This document shows, in pieces, positions 1-8,144 of a stretch of 64,000 bases of DNA; position 1 is the stretch's first letter; every line of letters starts with the position of its first letter. The stretch covers positions 1 through 64,000 of the forward strand of contig CALEWY010000039.1 in assembly GCA_937925335.1 (NCBI GenBank). Reading direction: 5' to 3'. The notes beneath the pieces were generated by a model. It saw only the letters and a program-made list of their open reading frames with translations. It ran no database searches and was not told the origin of the DNA. Position numbers and translations under genes: made by a program. Origin of the DNA: an uncultured Acidimicrobiales bacterium (GTDB lineage: Bacteria > Actinomycetota > Acidimicrobiia > Acidimicrobiales > SZUA-35).

Positions 1-1487
1 GCGTGGAGCGCTTCGGCTGCGGTGATGGCTTCGTGGGTGTTGAACGCAGCGCCGCTCCCGGTCCGTTGATTGACCAGGTCGTGGATACCGAGCAGGGGGG
101 CTCCCTGCACGACCGGGCGATCTGAGCTGCCGGGCAGCGGAATCCCTGCATCGAGGAACGAACGCTGGCGGTAACAATCGGGCGCCCGGTCGCCGATCGC
201 TCGCAACATGCCATCGCCGAGTTCGTTCACGAACCGGCCCTGAGGAACCGGGACAACACCAAGCCGCGCGATCCGTTCGACATCACTCGCTCGCGTCATG
301 CCACAGTGTTCGATCCGGTGCCGAGCGTCCTCTCGGGGATAGGCCTCGAGTGCTCGTTCGATTCCGTCGAGAACCGACGAAACGGCGCGGTCGCCGATGG
401 CGTGGGTCGCGACCTGCCACCCAGCACGGTGCGCTTTGAGGATCAACGAGTGCAGCACCTCTTCTGGCATCTGGAAATAGCCGTTGTTACCCGGTTCGCC
501 ATCGAAGTCATCGAACATCGCGGCGGTGCGCCCAACCAGTGAGCCGTCGGCAAAGATCTTGGTTGGGCCGAATCGCAGCCACTCATCGCCAAACCCGGTG
601 TGCACACCGAGGTCGAGTGCGAACGGCTCGTCGTCATCGGGGTGATGGTCGATCGGGTGCAGGGCTTCGACCGAGGCCATCATCGTGACACGCACTTGCA
701 GCCTTCCGGCCTTGCGGGCCGCTTGATAGGCCGCCACTTCGACGGGCTCGACCGTGCCGAGAATCCCACCGACGCCTGCCTCTTGGGCGCTCGTGATTCC
801 CTCCGACAAGAAGACATCGCTCGCAGCCCCGATGTTGGCAACCAGATCGGCGGTGGCACGGGGATGGAGCAGTTCGCGAGCGAGCAGCTGGGCCTGTTCT
901 TCCAACAGACCGCTCGGCGTGCCGTCTGCACCCATGTCGACAACGCCACCCTCAGGCACCGGTTGTTCGCCAACACGGGCGAGGCGCATCGCCGCGGTGT
1001 TGACGGTGCAGAAGTGGCCCGAGGTGTGGTTGAGTAACACGGGGTTGTTCGGACTCACCGCATCGAGTTCGTGGCGAGTTGGGTGGCGACGCTCGGCAAG
1101 TTTGTTGTCGTCGTAACCCGTGCCGACCACCCAGACTCCGGGTTCGGTGGTTGCCACTCGCGCCGCAATCGCGTTGACGAGTTCTTCGATGGAGGCGACT
1201 TCCGTCGGCTGAAGCTTCACTTCATTGATCGCAGAACCGAACGCCTGCATGTGGTTGTGGGCGTCGTTGAAGCCGGGGATAACGGTGCGTCCGCCGAGAT
1301 CGAGACGGCGCGCTCCCGAGTCGGAAAACTCGCCAACGTCTCCAACACCAACGATCCGGTCGTCGAGAATGAGGATCGAACCGGCCCGCGGACGTGAGCT
1401 GTCGACCGTCAACACGTTGGCGTTGTCGACGATGAGGGCTCGTGCGAGCGGGTTCGATGAAGACGTCATCCCCTCAGCATGGGTCAT
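1..1487 (-). CDS. Amidohydrolase family 3 (YtcJ-like), 3' end outside window
   Basis: I translated this by hand from the minus strand; the ORF track omits it because the stop lies outside the window. The N-terminus runs through a small beta-sandwich start into PGFNDAHNHM, the first metal-binding HxH strand of amidohydrolases. Later come DGSLVGRTAAM, HAIGDRAVSSVLDGIE, RIEHCGM and SSDRPVV, an order typical of the YtcJ/AepA-like metal-dependent hydrolase family. The natural substrate cannot be read from the sequence; N-acyl or other amide bonds are usual for the family. There is no signal peptide, so it is probably cytoplasmic. Two in-frame ATGs are possible, at 1487 and 1469. A GAGGGG stretch directly abuts the second, so it cannot serve it as a normal ribosome binding site, and I chose the upstream ATG. 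About 490 residues are visible and the C-terminus is missing. Confidence 0.85.
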   Translation of the reverse strand, partial: MTHAEGMTSSSNPLARALIVDNANVLTVDSSRPRAGSILILDDRIVGVGDVGEFSDSGARRLDLGGRTVIPGFNDAHNHMQAFGSAINEVKLQPTEVASIEELVNAIAARVATTEPGVWVVGTGYDDNKLAERRHPTRHELDAVSPNNPVLLNHTSGHFCTVNTAAMRLARVGEQPVPEGGVVDMGADGTPSGLLEEQAQLLARELLHPRATADLVANIGAASDVFLSEGITSAQEAGVGGILGTVEPVEVAAYQAARKAGRLQVRVTMMASVEALHPIDHHPDDDEPFALDLGVHTGFGDEWLRFGPTKIFADGSLVGRTAAMFDDFDGEPGNNGYFQMPEEVLHSLILKAHRAGWQVATHAIGDRAVSSVLDGIERALEAYPREDARHRIEHCGMTRASDVERIARLGVVPVPQGRFVNELGDGMLRAIGDRAPDCYRQRSFLDAGIPLPGSSDRPVVQGAPLLGIHDLVNQRTGSGAAFNTHEAITAAEALH

Positions 1488-1605
1488 GAACGCTCGAGCC
1501 GTCAGGTTTGCCGGGGCGAGGGCGACCCAATCATGAGATGGCCCGACAGCGAGAACGCAGTGACTCGGCGACGAGAACGAGAAGGCGACGACCCGAAGAC
1601 GGTGA

Positions 1606-2148
1606 CTACAGAGCGATCGACGCGGCGAACACCGCACCACCAACAACGAAGGAGAGCGCAGCCCAAAGAGCGGCTGTGCCGCCAGCCAGAAGTGCTGCGG
1701 GATGAAGGGCCATCGAGTTCATCGCCACCGATCCAACCGATGTTTCCTGCAGCGCATCGATCGCGGACTTCGTGCCGCGAGCGGCTCTCCAGAACGCCCG
1801 AGGAGTGAAGGGCGATTCGCTCACGTCGCTCAGCGCTTCGGTGACACCAGCGAACTCGTCGATCGCCTCTTCACCAGAGGTTGGGATCTCGCGGATCTTT
1901 GCTGGAAGCTCGAGCGTGGGTTCAAGCGCCGCTCGAAACCTCCAGAGGCCAAATCCAGGGATGCTCATGATCAGGGCCGGGACGAACCCGAGCCACCACG
2001 GGCCGAACGCCATCGCGAGCCCAATCCAGAACATCAGTCCACCGGCGACCGCGGCGATCGCAAAGGCGAACGACGCGCCGCGCAGTCCCTTCACGACGAT
2101 CGTCAACTTGTCGACGATGCCGAGGATTCGTTCGATGTTCAGATCCAC
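1606..2148 (-). CDS. Small membrane protein of unknown function
   Basis: The 180-residue product has two or three hydrophobic spans: roughly residues 25-45 (FAFAIAAVAGGLMFWIGLAMA) continuing into a second span to about 65, and a C-terminal one near residues 150-178 (ALLAGGTAALWAALSFVVGG). The middle part is polar and mildly acidic. I do not recognise a family. It lies 39 bp downstream of the LuxR-type regulator on the same strand, so the two may be co-transcribed. Codon use matches the neighbours and the overlapping plus-strand ORFs are low-complexity shadows. Confidence 0.65.
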   Translation of the reverse strand: MDLNIERILGIVDKLTIVVKGLRGASFAFAIAAVAGGLMFWIGLAMAFGPWWLGFVPALIMSIPGFGLWRFRAALEPTLELPAKIREIPTSGEEAIDEFAGVTEALSDVSESPFTPRAFWRAARGTKSAIDALQETSVGSVAMNSMALHPAALLAGGTAALWAALSFVVGGAVFAASIAL

Positions 2149-2187
2149 AGCCAGACAGTACTGGCCGCGAACCTGGCGGGCGCTGGT

Positions 2188-2892
2188 CTAGGCGAGCTTG
2201 GTGACCGAAGCCTGCTGAGGCGGAACGGACTGCGGACCAGCGATACCGAGCTCGACGGCACGCATCACGGCCTGGGCGCGCGAGCTGATTCCAAGCTTGC
2301 GGTAGACACGCTTGAGGTAGGTCTTCACGCTCGACTCGGCGAGATACATCGCCCGAGAGATCTCAGCGTTGGTGAGGCCTGAGGCCACGAACGACAACAG
2401 TTCGAGCTCACGAGCGGTGAGGCTTGCGTCGCTTGTCTCAAGCCACGTGGGTGACCAAACATGCACGGGGAACTCATGGATGATGCGCTCACCCGTCATA
2501 ATCTCTTCGATGCCTTGCACGATTTCGAGGCCCGAGGCTGACTTCGACAGAACGCCGGACGCACCATTGTCGACCGCCTCGACCGCCATCGCGGGAGAGA
2601 GCTTCCACGTGTAGAGAGCGACGTGTTCGAAGCATCCGAGGTTGACGGCTTCGGTGACTCGGTCGACACCTGCGTTCGGGTGGCCGAAGGCGTCGATCAA
2701 GGCGACGTCGGCTTCGATCGAACGGATCGACCCAATCGACGTGCCGACGACATCAATGCGCTTCGGGAACGGCTCCATCATGGCCATGAGGCCCTCGACG
2801 ACAAGTTGGACATCGTTGATCACAACGACGGTGATGGGTTTGTCGCTTACAGACTTCTTTGAACGTTTTCCCTGAGTCATCTTGGGTGCCAC
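2188..2892 (-). CDS. NarL/FixJ-type response regulator with LuxR HTH
   Basis: The 234-residue protein has an N-terminal receiver domain (about residues 20-140) and a C-terminal LuxR-type helix-turn-helix (about residues 160-225). In the receiver, VVINDVQLVVEGL carries the acidic turn, DVALIDAFGH the candidate phospho-acceptor Asp, and GASGVLSKS the conserved Lys. The HTH reads LTARELELLSFVASGLTNAEISRAMYL followed by SSVKTYLKRVYRKLGISSRA, a standard GerE/LuxR pattern. It should bind DNA as a phosphorylation-controlled dimer. No histidine kinase gene is adjacent. The gene 45 bp upstream encodes a receiver-like protein with no active site, which may modulate this regulator. Confidence 0.88.
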   Translation of the reverse strand: MAPKMTQGKRSKKSVSDKPITVVVINDVQLVVEGLMAMMEPFPKRIDVVGTSIGSIRSIEADVALIDAFGHPNAGVDRVTEAVNLGCFEHVALYTWKLSPAMAVEAVDNGASGVLSKSASGLEIVQGIEEIMTGERIIHEFPVHVWSPTWLETSDASLTARELELLSFVASGLTNAEISRAMYLAESSVKTYLKRVYRKLGISSRAQAVMRAVELGIAGPQSVPPQQASVTKLA

Positions 2893-2937
2893 CAGACTTG
2901 GACGGGTAAGGATCTGACAACGGCGGTCGCCGTCGTA

Positions 2938-3513
2938 TCAGTCGGCTTCGAAGAGCCTTGGATTCGTTGGTACGACTGCCGTTCGACCGGCAACGACCGC
3001 ATCGAGTCCATGTCGCAGCTCGAACCCCGGAGCGGTTTGCGAGATGACCCCCGACGCGCCGACGCTGTTTGCCCGAAGACGATCGTCTGGACTGACGACC
3101 ATCGGGAACAACACGACATGTTGGAATCGACGACCGAGTGCGCCGACCGCTGTTGCCAGCGAGACACGTGGATCAACGATGGTTGGATCGAGCAGGGCGA
3201 TGGCGCCGCCGGCGAACCGGGCCTCGGCCTTCACCTCGTACGACGATCCCTTCAGCAGTTCACGGACCCCCTCGTGAACCAAAGGCAAACCAGCGATCAC
3301 ACTCACAACCAAACGATCCGAGCCCGTTGGTGGGCTCTCGGTTGGCGCTGGCGCGCTCGTGCCCACAGAGTCCGGTCCGGCGGCTGCCGTCCGTTGCTGA
3401 GGGCGCACGATTTGCACTGAAAGATGATCTCCCACCTTGGCCTGTTGATGTCGAGTCGGGCGGAAAAGATTTAGTAGGAAACGATTCAGATTCGCCAGAA
3501 ACCACCTTTTCAA
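2938..3513 (-). CDS. Degenerate receiver-domain protein without HTH
   Basis: The 191-residue product begins with a basic, partly hydrophobic segment (MKRWFLANLNRFLLNLFRP) and a proline/threonine linker. From about residue 68 it has a receiver-like fold: VVSVIAGLPLVHEGVRELL matches the first strand and helix of NarL-type receivers. The acidic pocket is replaced by neutral residues (VIAGLP), the phospho-acceptor strand position reads IVDPRVSLA without a clear match, and the Lys is replaced in GASGVISQTA. The protein stops where the linker and LuxR HTH would follow, so it cannot bind DNA in the usual way. Residue patterns resemble the neighbouring regulator (LVxEGL, GASGVxS), which suggests duplication and decay or a switch to a protein-binding role. 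That history is inference. Confidence 0.65.
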   Translation of the reverse strand: MKRWFLANLNRFLLNLFRPTRHQQAKVGDHLSVQIVRPQQRTAAAGPDSVGTSAPAPTESPPTGSDRLVVSVIAGLPLVHEGVRELLKGSSYEVKAEARFAGGAIALLDPTIVDPRVSLATAVGALGRRFQHVVLFPMVVSPDDRLRANSVGASGVISQTAPGFELRHGLDAVVAGRTAVVPTNPRLFEAD

Positions 3514-3938
3514 GCGGTTTTCGATCCAGTTCGCGATCGTCGACGTGTGGAAATGTCCCCAGTGGGGGACTTATCGCATCGGCAGACCGTCGTCATACTG
3601 ATCGACGTAGTGACTCCACACCCCCAGCGAGTCATTACTCTTGCGCCCTTGGGGCGGTGGAGTCGAGCGGGTGCCACCCTCGATGAAGAGTCCGCCCCGA
3701 GGGCGCCCTTTCGTTTTTGCCCAGCGTCGTGCGCTGCGCTCACGAACAGACCTCTCAAGGTCACCGAAAACCCGCGCCGGTCAAGCTCCGTGCAACGGCC
3801 CCCGGAGGGAGTCAGAGCACGGCCATCTTGACCGTACCGAACGGCCAACCCACGCCAGCCCGGCCTCCGTGGCCATGAACGGCCCCCAGAGGGAAACACC
3901 GCTGGGCCTCCGTGGCCATGAACGGCCCCCAGAGGGAA
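3514..3938. repeat. Intergenic stretch with two 33-bp direct repeats and short hairpins
   Basis: No gene is supported here. Two identical 33-bp copies beginning GCCTCCGTGGCCATGAACGG lie at 3863-3895 and 3906-3938, with a period of 43 bp. A third degenerate core (AACGGCCCCCGGAGGGA) lies near 3794-3810. The second copy ends directly at the TetR stop codon. A perfect hairpin GTCCCC-AGTG-GGGGAC sits near 3553-3568. The repeats contain the inverted pair GGCC/GGCC and may act at the 3' end of the TetR transcript. Confidence 0.6.
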
Positions 3939-4616
3939 TTACAGCTGGACGCCCTCGATATTCGCGGCGACGTAGATGATCCGCTTGAACTCATCGACGA
4001 GGTCTTGTCCGGAGTCACCGTGGTGAAGGGCCATCTCGATGGCGGCGCGACACATGTGAATAGCGAGTGCGAAGCGTCGTTCGCTTCGACCACCAGCGTC
4101 GTTCATGACGTGCGCTGTGGCGCTATGGAATCGGGCGGCAAGTCGGTCGGCGGTTTCGAGTGTGAGGGTGCCGAGTTCGGCCGAGTTGAATCCGGTGATC
4201 CAGATCGTGCGCAGGCCAGGCTCGTCGATCATGAGCTGGTAGAACCTGTCGATGACGCGGCTGAATCGCTCGATGGCGTCGTCGATGGTCTGGATCCCAG
4301 CGAGCTCGGTATCGAGATACTTATCGAGCTGGTCGAGGTAGCGAGTCGCAAGCGCCCGCATGACCGCTCCCCGGTCGGGGTAGTAGCGATAGATCGCAGC
4401 CTTGGAAATACCGGCGCGCTCGCCGATGGCCGACATCGTGACCTCGGATGGCCGGCCTCCGCCGAGTAGCTCGGCAGTGGCGTCGAGTATGGCGTCGACC
4501 GATTTTCGAGCTCGGTCCTGTTGTGGCACTCGACGAACGTCGGATGGCATCTGGTTGTATCCCCGTAGCAGATTGATGTCGCCGCCCAGGTGTTGTTGGT
4601 CACCGTACGCCTCCAT
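3939..4616 (-). CDS. TetR/AcrR-family transcriptional regulator
   Basis: The 225-residue ORF contains a TetR N-terminal HTH: ILDATAELLGGGRPSEVTMSAIGERAGISKAAIYRYYPDRGAVMRALATRYL (about residues 42-93). The C-terminal ligand-binding part is helical and not conserved enough to name an inducer. The first 22 residues precede the usual start of the family; an internal ATG at 4550 (MPSDVRR) has a purine-rich CGGGGATA upstream and may be the true start. A palindrome at 4754-4772 ahead of the gene is a candidate operator, which would make this an autoregulated repressor. The neighbour behind it is an HtrA-type protease on the same strand. Confidence 0.88.
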   Translation of the reverse strand: MEAYGDQQHLGGDINLLRGYNQMPSDVRRVPQQDRARKSVDAILDATAELLGGGRPSEVTMSAIGERAGISKAAIYRYYPDRGAVMRALATRYLDQLDKYLDTELAGIQTIDDAIERFSRVIDRFYQLMIDEPGLRTIWITGFNSAELGTLTLETADRLAARFHSATAHVMNDAGGRSERRFALAIHMCRAAIEMALHHGDSGQDLVDEFKRIIYVAANIEGVQL

Positions 4617-4738
4617 CGACCGCTTCGCGGCCGAATCGAGAGAAAACCCAACATCTATTGGGCCGCTGTCGGACCGTCCTGATTCGGCGACAAAGAGACA
4701 AGCCGGAGCAACGTCGATCGCCCTCCAACTGGCCCGAC

Positions 4739-4783
4739 GGCCGCTTCCCTGTTGATTACCAGACTGGTTATCGGGAAAGCGGC
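4739..4783 (-). promoter_or_regulatory. Long inverted repeat between htrA and tetR genes (terminator or TetR operator)
   Basis: Outer arms GGCCGCTTCCC and GGGAAAGCGGCC pair with one bulged base. Inside lies a second near-palindrome, GATTACCAGACTGGTTATC (4754-4772), with one mismatch per arm. It sits behind the protease stop and before the TetR start on the minus strand. The inner palindrome has the length and centre spacing usual for TetR-family operators. The outer stem could end transcription from the protease gene, although no clear T-run follows. Confidence 0.5.
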
Positions 4784-4821
4784 CGAGAGGAGTTCGTCGA
4801 CTGGGCCGATCGAACCGTCGG

Positions 4822-6078
4822 CTAGCTCAGGGTTGCCGTGATGGTGAATGGGTTGGCAGCGTCACCACGCTGCACCAACAGCTCGATCTCCTCGCCAGCG
4901 AAGCTGGATTGGATGAGTCCGGCGAGTTCGGCGAAGGACGAAACCGGCGCACCGTCGACGGTGAGAATGCGGTCGCCGACTTGAATGCCGGCGTCGCTCG
5001 CTCCGCCTCCGTTGGTGACGTCACCGATCGGGACGCCGAGGAGACCATCAGCGTTCGCACCGCCGATGCCGAGCACTCCTGGCTCGAGGGTGTCGCCAGA
5101 GACGATTCGTTCGGCAACATCGAGGGCGGTGGTGATCGGAACAGCGAAGCCGATACCGACGTTTCCGTTGCTCGTGCCGTCGGTCCGGATCGATGTGTTG
5201 ATGCCGATGACTCGACCATCACGATCGGCGAGCGCTCCACCCGAGTTGCCGGGGTTGATCGCCGTGTCGGTTTGAATCATGGCGTTGAAGCCACCGGTCG
5301 AGTTGGGTACCGGGCGATCGAGGGCCGACACGATGCCTGACGTCACTGTCTGTTGCAGTTGGAACGGGCTGCCGATGGCGATCGCCGTCTGTCCGACCTG
5401 CAGCTCGCCGTCGCCGAGCTCTGCGATCGGAAGGTCAGCATCAGCGCCAACCGAGAGAACAGCGATGTCGTTACGAGCGTCGGAGCCGACCAGGTCGGCC
5501 GCAAACGCTCGTCCGTCTTCGGAACGAACCTGGATCTGGGTGGCGCCTTCGATCACGTGGTGATTCGTGAGGATCATGCCGTTGTCGTAGACAACACCGG
5601 AGCCGAGTCCACGGTTGGTTTCGATCTGGACAACCGATGGACCAAGGCTCTGCGCAACAACGGCGGCCGGGTTGGCCGATGATGCTTGACCGGGAGCGAG
5701 CTCTGGCGTGATCGCACCATCGGAGCCACCGCCAAGCGGCGGGGCGACGGCGTCGATCACGGGAGCGGCAGTCACCGTTGGAGCCGGATCAGCGGTGAAT
5801 CGTCCGATTCCAAAGCCTGCGCCCGTCACCACGGCTCCAGCCAAGAATGCGGCGGCAAGTTTCTTGGAGGAGCCTGACTTCGTCGCCGCAGCAGTGCTCG
5901 CCGGCGATGGCGAGACCGTGCCCAGGCCAATGGGTGGGGTGGCCGAGGCGATGACGGGTGGACGATTGGCGGGCCCGAGGGGAGACCCGGTGGTGACGGA
6001 CGCCGGCCGAACTGGCGCCGCTGGGGGGCGGGGCGCAACTGGCGGGACTGGGGGCTGATCGGGGGCGGTGAAACGCAT
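4822..6078 (-). CDS. HtrA/DegP-type membrane-anchored serine protease with PDZ domain
   Basis: The 418-residue protein starts with a proline-rich cytoplasmic segment, then one membrane helix (about residues 73-93, KKLAAAFLAGAVVTGAGFGIG). The rest faces outward. The trypsin-like domain shows the triad His174 (TNHHVIEG), Asp204 (ARNDIAVL) and Ser279 (NPGNSGGAL). A PDZ domain covers about residues 330-418 (VGDRILTVDGAPV). This is the usual actinobacterial HtrA layout, used for quality control of exported proteins and for signalling proteolysis under envelope stress. GGAG lies seven bases before the ATG and supports the start. Confidence 0.93.
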   Translation of the reverse strand: MRFTAPDQPPVPPVAPRPPAAPVRPASVTTGSPLGPANRPPVIASATPPIGLGTVSPSPASTAAATKSGSSKKLAAAFLAGAVVTGAGFGIGRFTADPAPTVTAAPVIDAVAPPLGGGSDGAITPELAPGQASSANPAAVVAQSLGPSVVQIETNRGLGSGVVYDNGMILTNHHVIEGATQIQVRSEDGRAFAADLVGSDARNDIAVLSVGADADLPIAELGDGELQVGQTAIAIGSPFQLQQTVTSGIVSALDRPVPNSTGGFNAMIQTDTAINPGNSGGALADRDGRVIGINTSIRTDGTSNGNVGIGFAVPITTALDVAERIVSGDTLEPGVLGIGGANADGLLGVPIGDVTNGGGASDAGIQVGDRILTVDGAPVSSFAELAGLIQSSFAGEEIELLVQRGDAANPFTITATLS

Positions 6079-6254
6079 GGCTGGCTCCGGGTGGGGTTCG
6101 TTTCTTCGAACCTAAACAGCGCGCCGAAAACGCTCCGTAAGCGCCGTCCTTACACCGGCTTTCAGCGCGCCCTGAGCAGGCAACCTTCGAGCGGCGCCAT
6201 CACCGAGCAGCGCCATCACTGAGCAGCGCGATGACCTGGCCTCGCACGCAGGTA

Positions 6255-6302
6255 AGCCACACAGCGCTAGCCACACAGCACTAGCCAAACAGCGCTAGCC
6301 AC
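6255..6302. repeat. 14-bp tandem repeat, about 3.4 units
   Basis: Unit AGCCACACAGCGCT is repeated with one or two changes in the 243-bp gap between the antiporter stop and the protease start. Just before it, near 6195-6232, a 15-bp unit (GCGCCATCACCGAGC) is repeated 2.5 times. There is no coding sense; this looks like simple slippage. Confidence 0.7.
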
Positions 6303-6321
6303 TCACGAAACGGAGTGAGGC

Positions 6322-8124
6322 TTAGCTCGCCGGTTCCGTTTCGGGCTCACGACTTGCCGAAGCGGCTTGAGCGCGCACGACGACGAGCCTGTCGCCGGTT
6401 GATCCGTCGAAGGAGACCGACACATTCGGCGTGCCACGAAGCGATGCGACCACGACGTCGTCCGGCCGGAGATCCGCACCAGCGACCGTCGTGAGTTCTG
6501 CTCCACCGATGAGTCGATCCATCACCTCGGTCGGCATGCCGTCGGCGGGTCGGAACGTCAGGGCGGACGCAACACCGGCGCCTTCGAGCTCCGAACGATC
6601 ACCCGCCGCGTAAACGTTCGCTCGCCCGACGATCGGCGCCAATGTGGCAGCAACAGCGGTCACCAACTCGGCGCGGTCGGTGAGGATCAGCACGGTTTTG
6701 ATGCCGAGTGCATCGGCAGCTTCTTCGACGCCTTCGTGGTCGAGTTCGCCGACGTAGGCCAGCAAAGCGGACTCCTGTGCCCGACGCCGTTCGAAGGCGC
6801 GGTCGGTGAAGAGCAAGACGGACACCCCAGCATCTTGCAGCTGCTCTGCAACCCTCAAGTGCCACCGGTCGGCGCCAACGATGGCGACCGCTTGTTGCGG
6901 TGGCCGAGCGACACGGAGATACCGAGCGGCTGGCACGGCGGTGAAGCCGTAGAACAACACCGTCAGCACGATGACCGAGAACACCACCGAAACGAGCGGG
7001 CCTGCATCGGCTCCTTCGGCTTCGATCTCAAGCGCAAACACGGATGCCACCGCAGCCGCCACGATGCCTCGCGGAGCAACGAAGACCAAGAACATGCGCT
7101 CGCGAGTGGTCAGCGATGAGCCAACCGTCGATGCGGCGATAGCGAGCGGACGTGCCACCACGATCAGCACGAGCGTGAGAATGAACGCCTTCGGCAACAC
7201 GTCGATGGTCTCATCAAGATCGACTCGAGCGCCGAGCAGTAAGAACAAGCCGCCGAGCACGAGCACCCCGAGTTCCTCTTCGAACTCTCGAATGTGGCGA
7301 GAGGGGGCCCGTCGTTGGTTGGCGAGCACGAGACCGAGCGCAGTGGTTGCCATCAGCCCGGCTTCAGACGCCACGAGGTTGGCCAGAGCGAACGAACCGA
7401 CGGCGATCGCGAGGGCCAGCGGATTGTGGAGATGATCGGGTACCCAGTGCCGCCCGAGCGCGAACGCCAGGGCTGCACCCAGGCCACCACCGATGACGCC
7501 GCCAGCGACGAGCGTCAACAAGATCCGCGGGATCGCCGCACCGATGCTCGACCCTTCGAGGAACACCTCGAGCACGACGACACCGAGCGTGGCACCGATC
7601 GGGTCGATGACGATGCCCTCCCAGCGCAACACCTCGGCGACCGATGGTCGCGGCTTGGCAAGCCGCAGGAGCGGCTGCACAACGGTTGGGCCAGACACCA
7701 CCAAGAGCGCGGCGATCAGCGCGGCCAGGCCGCGCGGAACATCGAACAGTGCGTACACGGTGAATCCGGCGACGATCCACACCAGGAAGGCGCCAAGCGT
7801 GACAAGCCGGCCGACCACACCCGACACGGCTCCCACTCGATCAAAGCGAAGGCCGAGGCCTCCTTCGAACAAGAGGATGCCAACACCCAGCGAAACGATC
7901 GGGAACAGAACGTCGCCGAACTGTTCGTCGGGGTTCACGAGTCCGAGGACTGGCCCGACCAGAACACCGGCGGGAAGGAGCAGCAGAATCGACGGAATTC
8001 GGAGTCGGGATGCCAACCAAAGGCACCCGACGCCGAAAACGACGATCATCGCCACCGAGCTCGTCACCGAGGAGTCCGAGGCAAGGAGCACCGAGGAGTT
8101 CGATGCAAGGAGCACTGGTGACAT
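6322..8124 (-). CDS. CPA1-type cation:proton antiporter with C-terminal nucleotide-binding domain
   Basis: The ORF track starts at 8343, inside the helicase gene. I place the start at ATG 8124 (MSPVLLASNSS), 20 bp behind the helicase stop, giving 600 residues. About the first 400 residues form a dozen hydrophobic helices typical of Na+/H+ or K+/H+ exchangers (RIPSILLLLPAGVLVGPVLG, LLFEGGLGLRFD, GIVIDPIGATLGVVVLE). The C-terminal part has a Rossmann-like TrkA-N/RCK fold (VAIVGADRWHLRVAEQLQDAG) which in relatives senses nucleotides to gate the exchanger. The ion cannot be assigned from sequence. A short duplication near the start (LLASNSS/LLASDSS) comes from repeated DNA. Confidence 0.88.
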   Translation of the reverse strand: MSPVLLASNSSVLLASDSSVTSSVAMIVVFGVGCLWLASRLRIPSILLLLPAGVLVGPVLGLVNPDEQFGDVLFPIVSLGVGILLFEGGLGLRFDRVGAVSGVVGRLVTLGAFLVWIVAGFTVYALFDVPRGLAALIAALLVVSGPTVVQPLLRLAKPRPSVAEVLRWEGIVIDPIGATLGVVVLEVFLEGSSIGAAIPRILLTLVAGGVIGGGLGAALAFALGRHWVPDHLHNPLALAIAVGSFALANLVASEAGLMATTALGLVLANQRRAPSRHIREFEEELGVLVLGGLFLLLGARVDLDETIDVLPKAFILTLVLIVVARPLAIAASTVGSSLTTRERMFLVFVAPRGIVAAAVASVFALEIEAEGADAGPLVSVVFSVIVLTVLFYGFTAVPAARYLRVARPPQQAVAIVGADRWHLRVAEQLQDAGVSVLLFTDRAFERRRAQESALLAYVGELDHEGVEEAADALGIKTVLILTDRAELVTAVAATLAPIVGRANVYAAGDRSELEGAGVASALTFRPADGMPTEVMDRLIGGAELTTVAGADLRPDDVVVASLRGTPNVSVSFDGSTGDRLVVVRAQAASASREPETEPAS

Positions 8125-8144
8125 CGAGCCGAGAGTAGCCGGGG

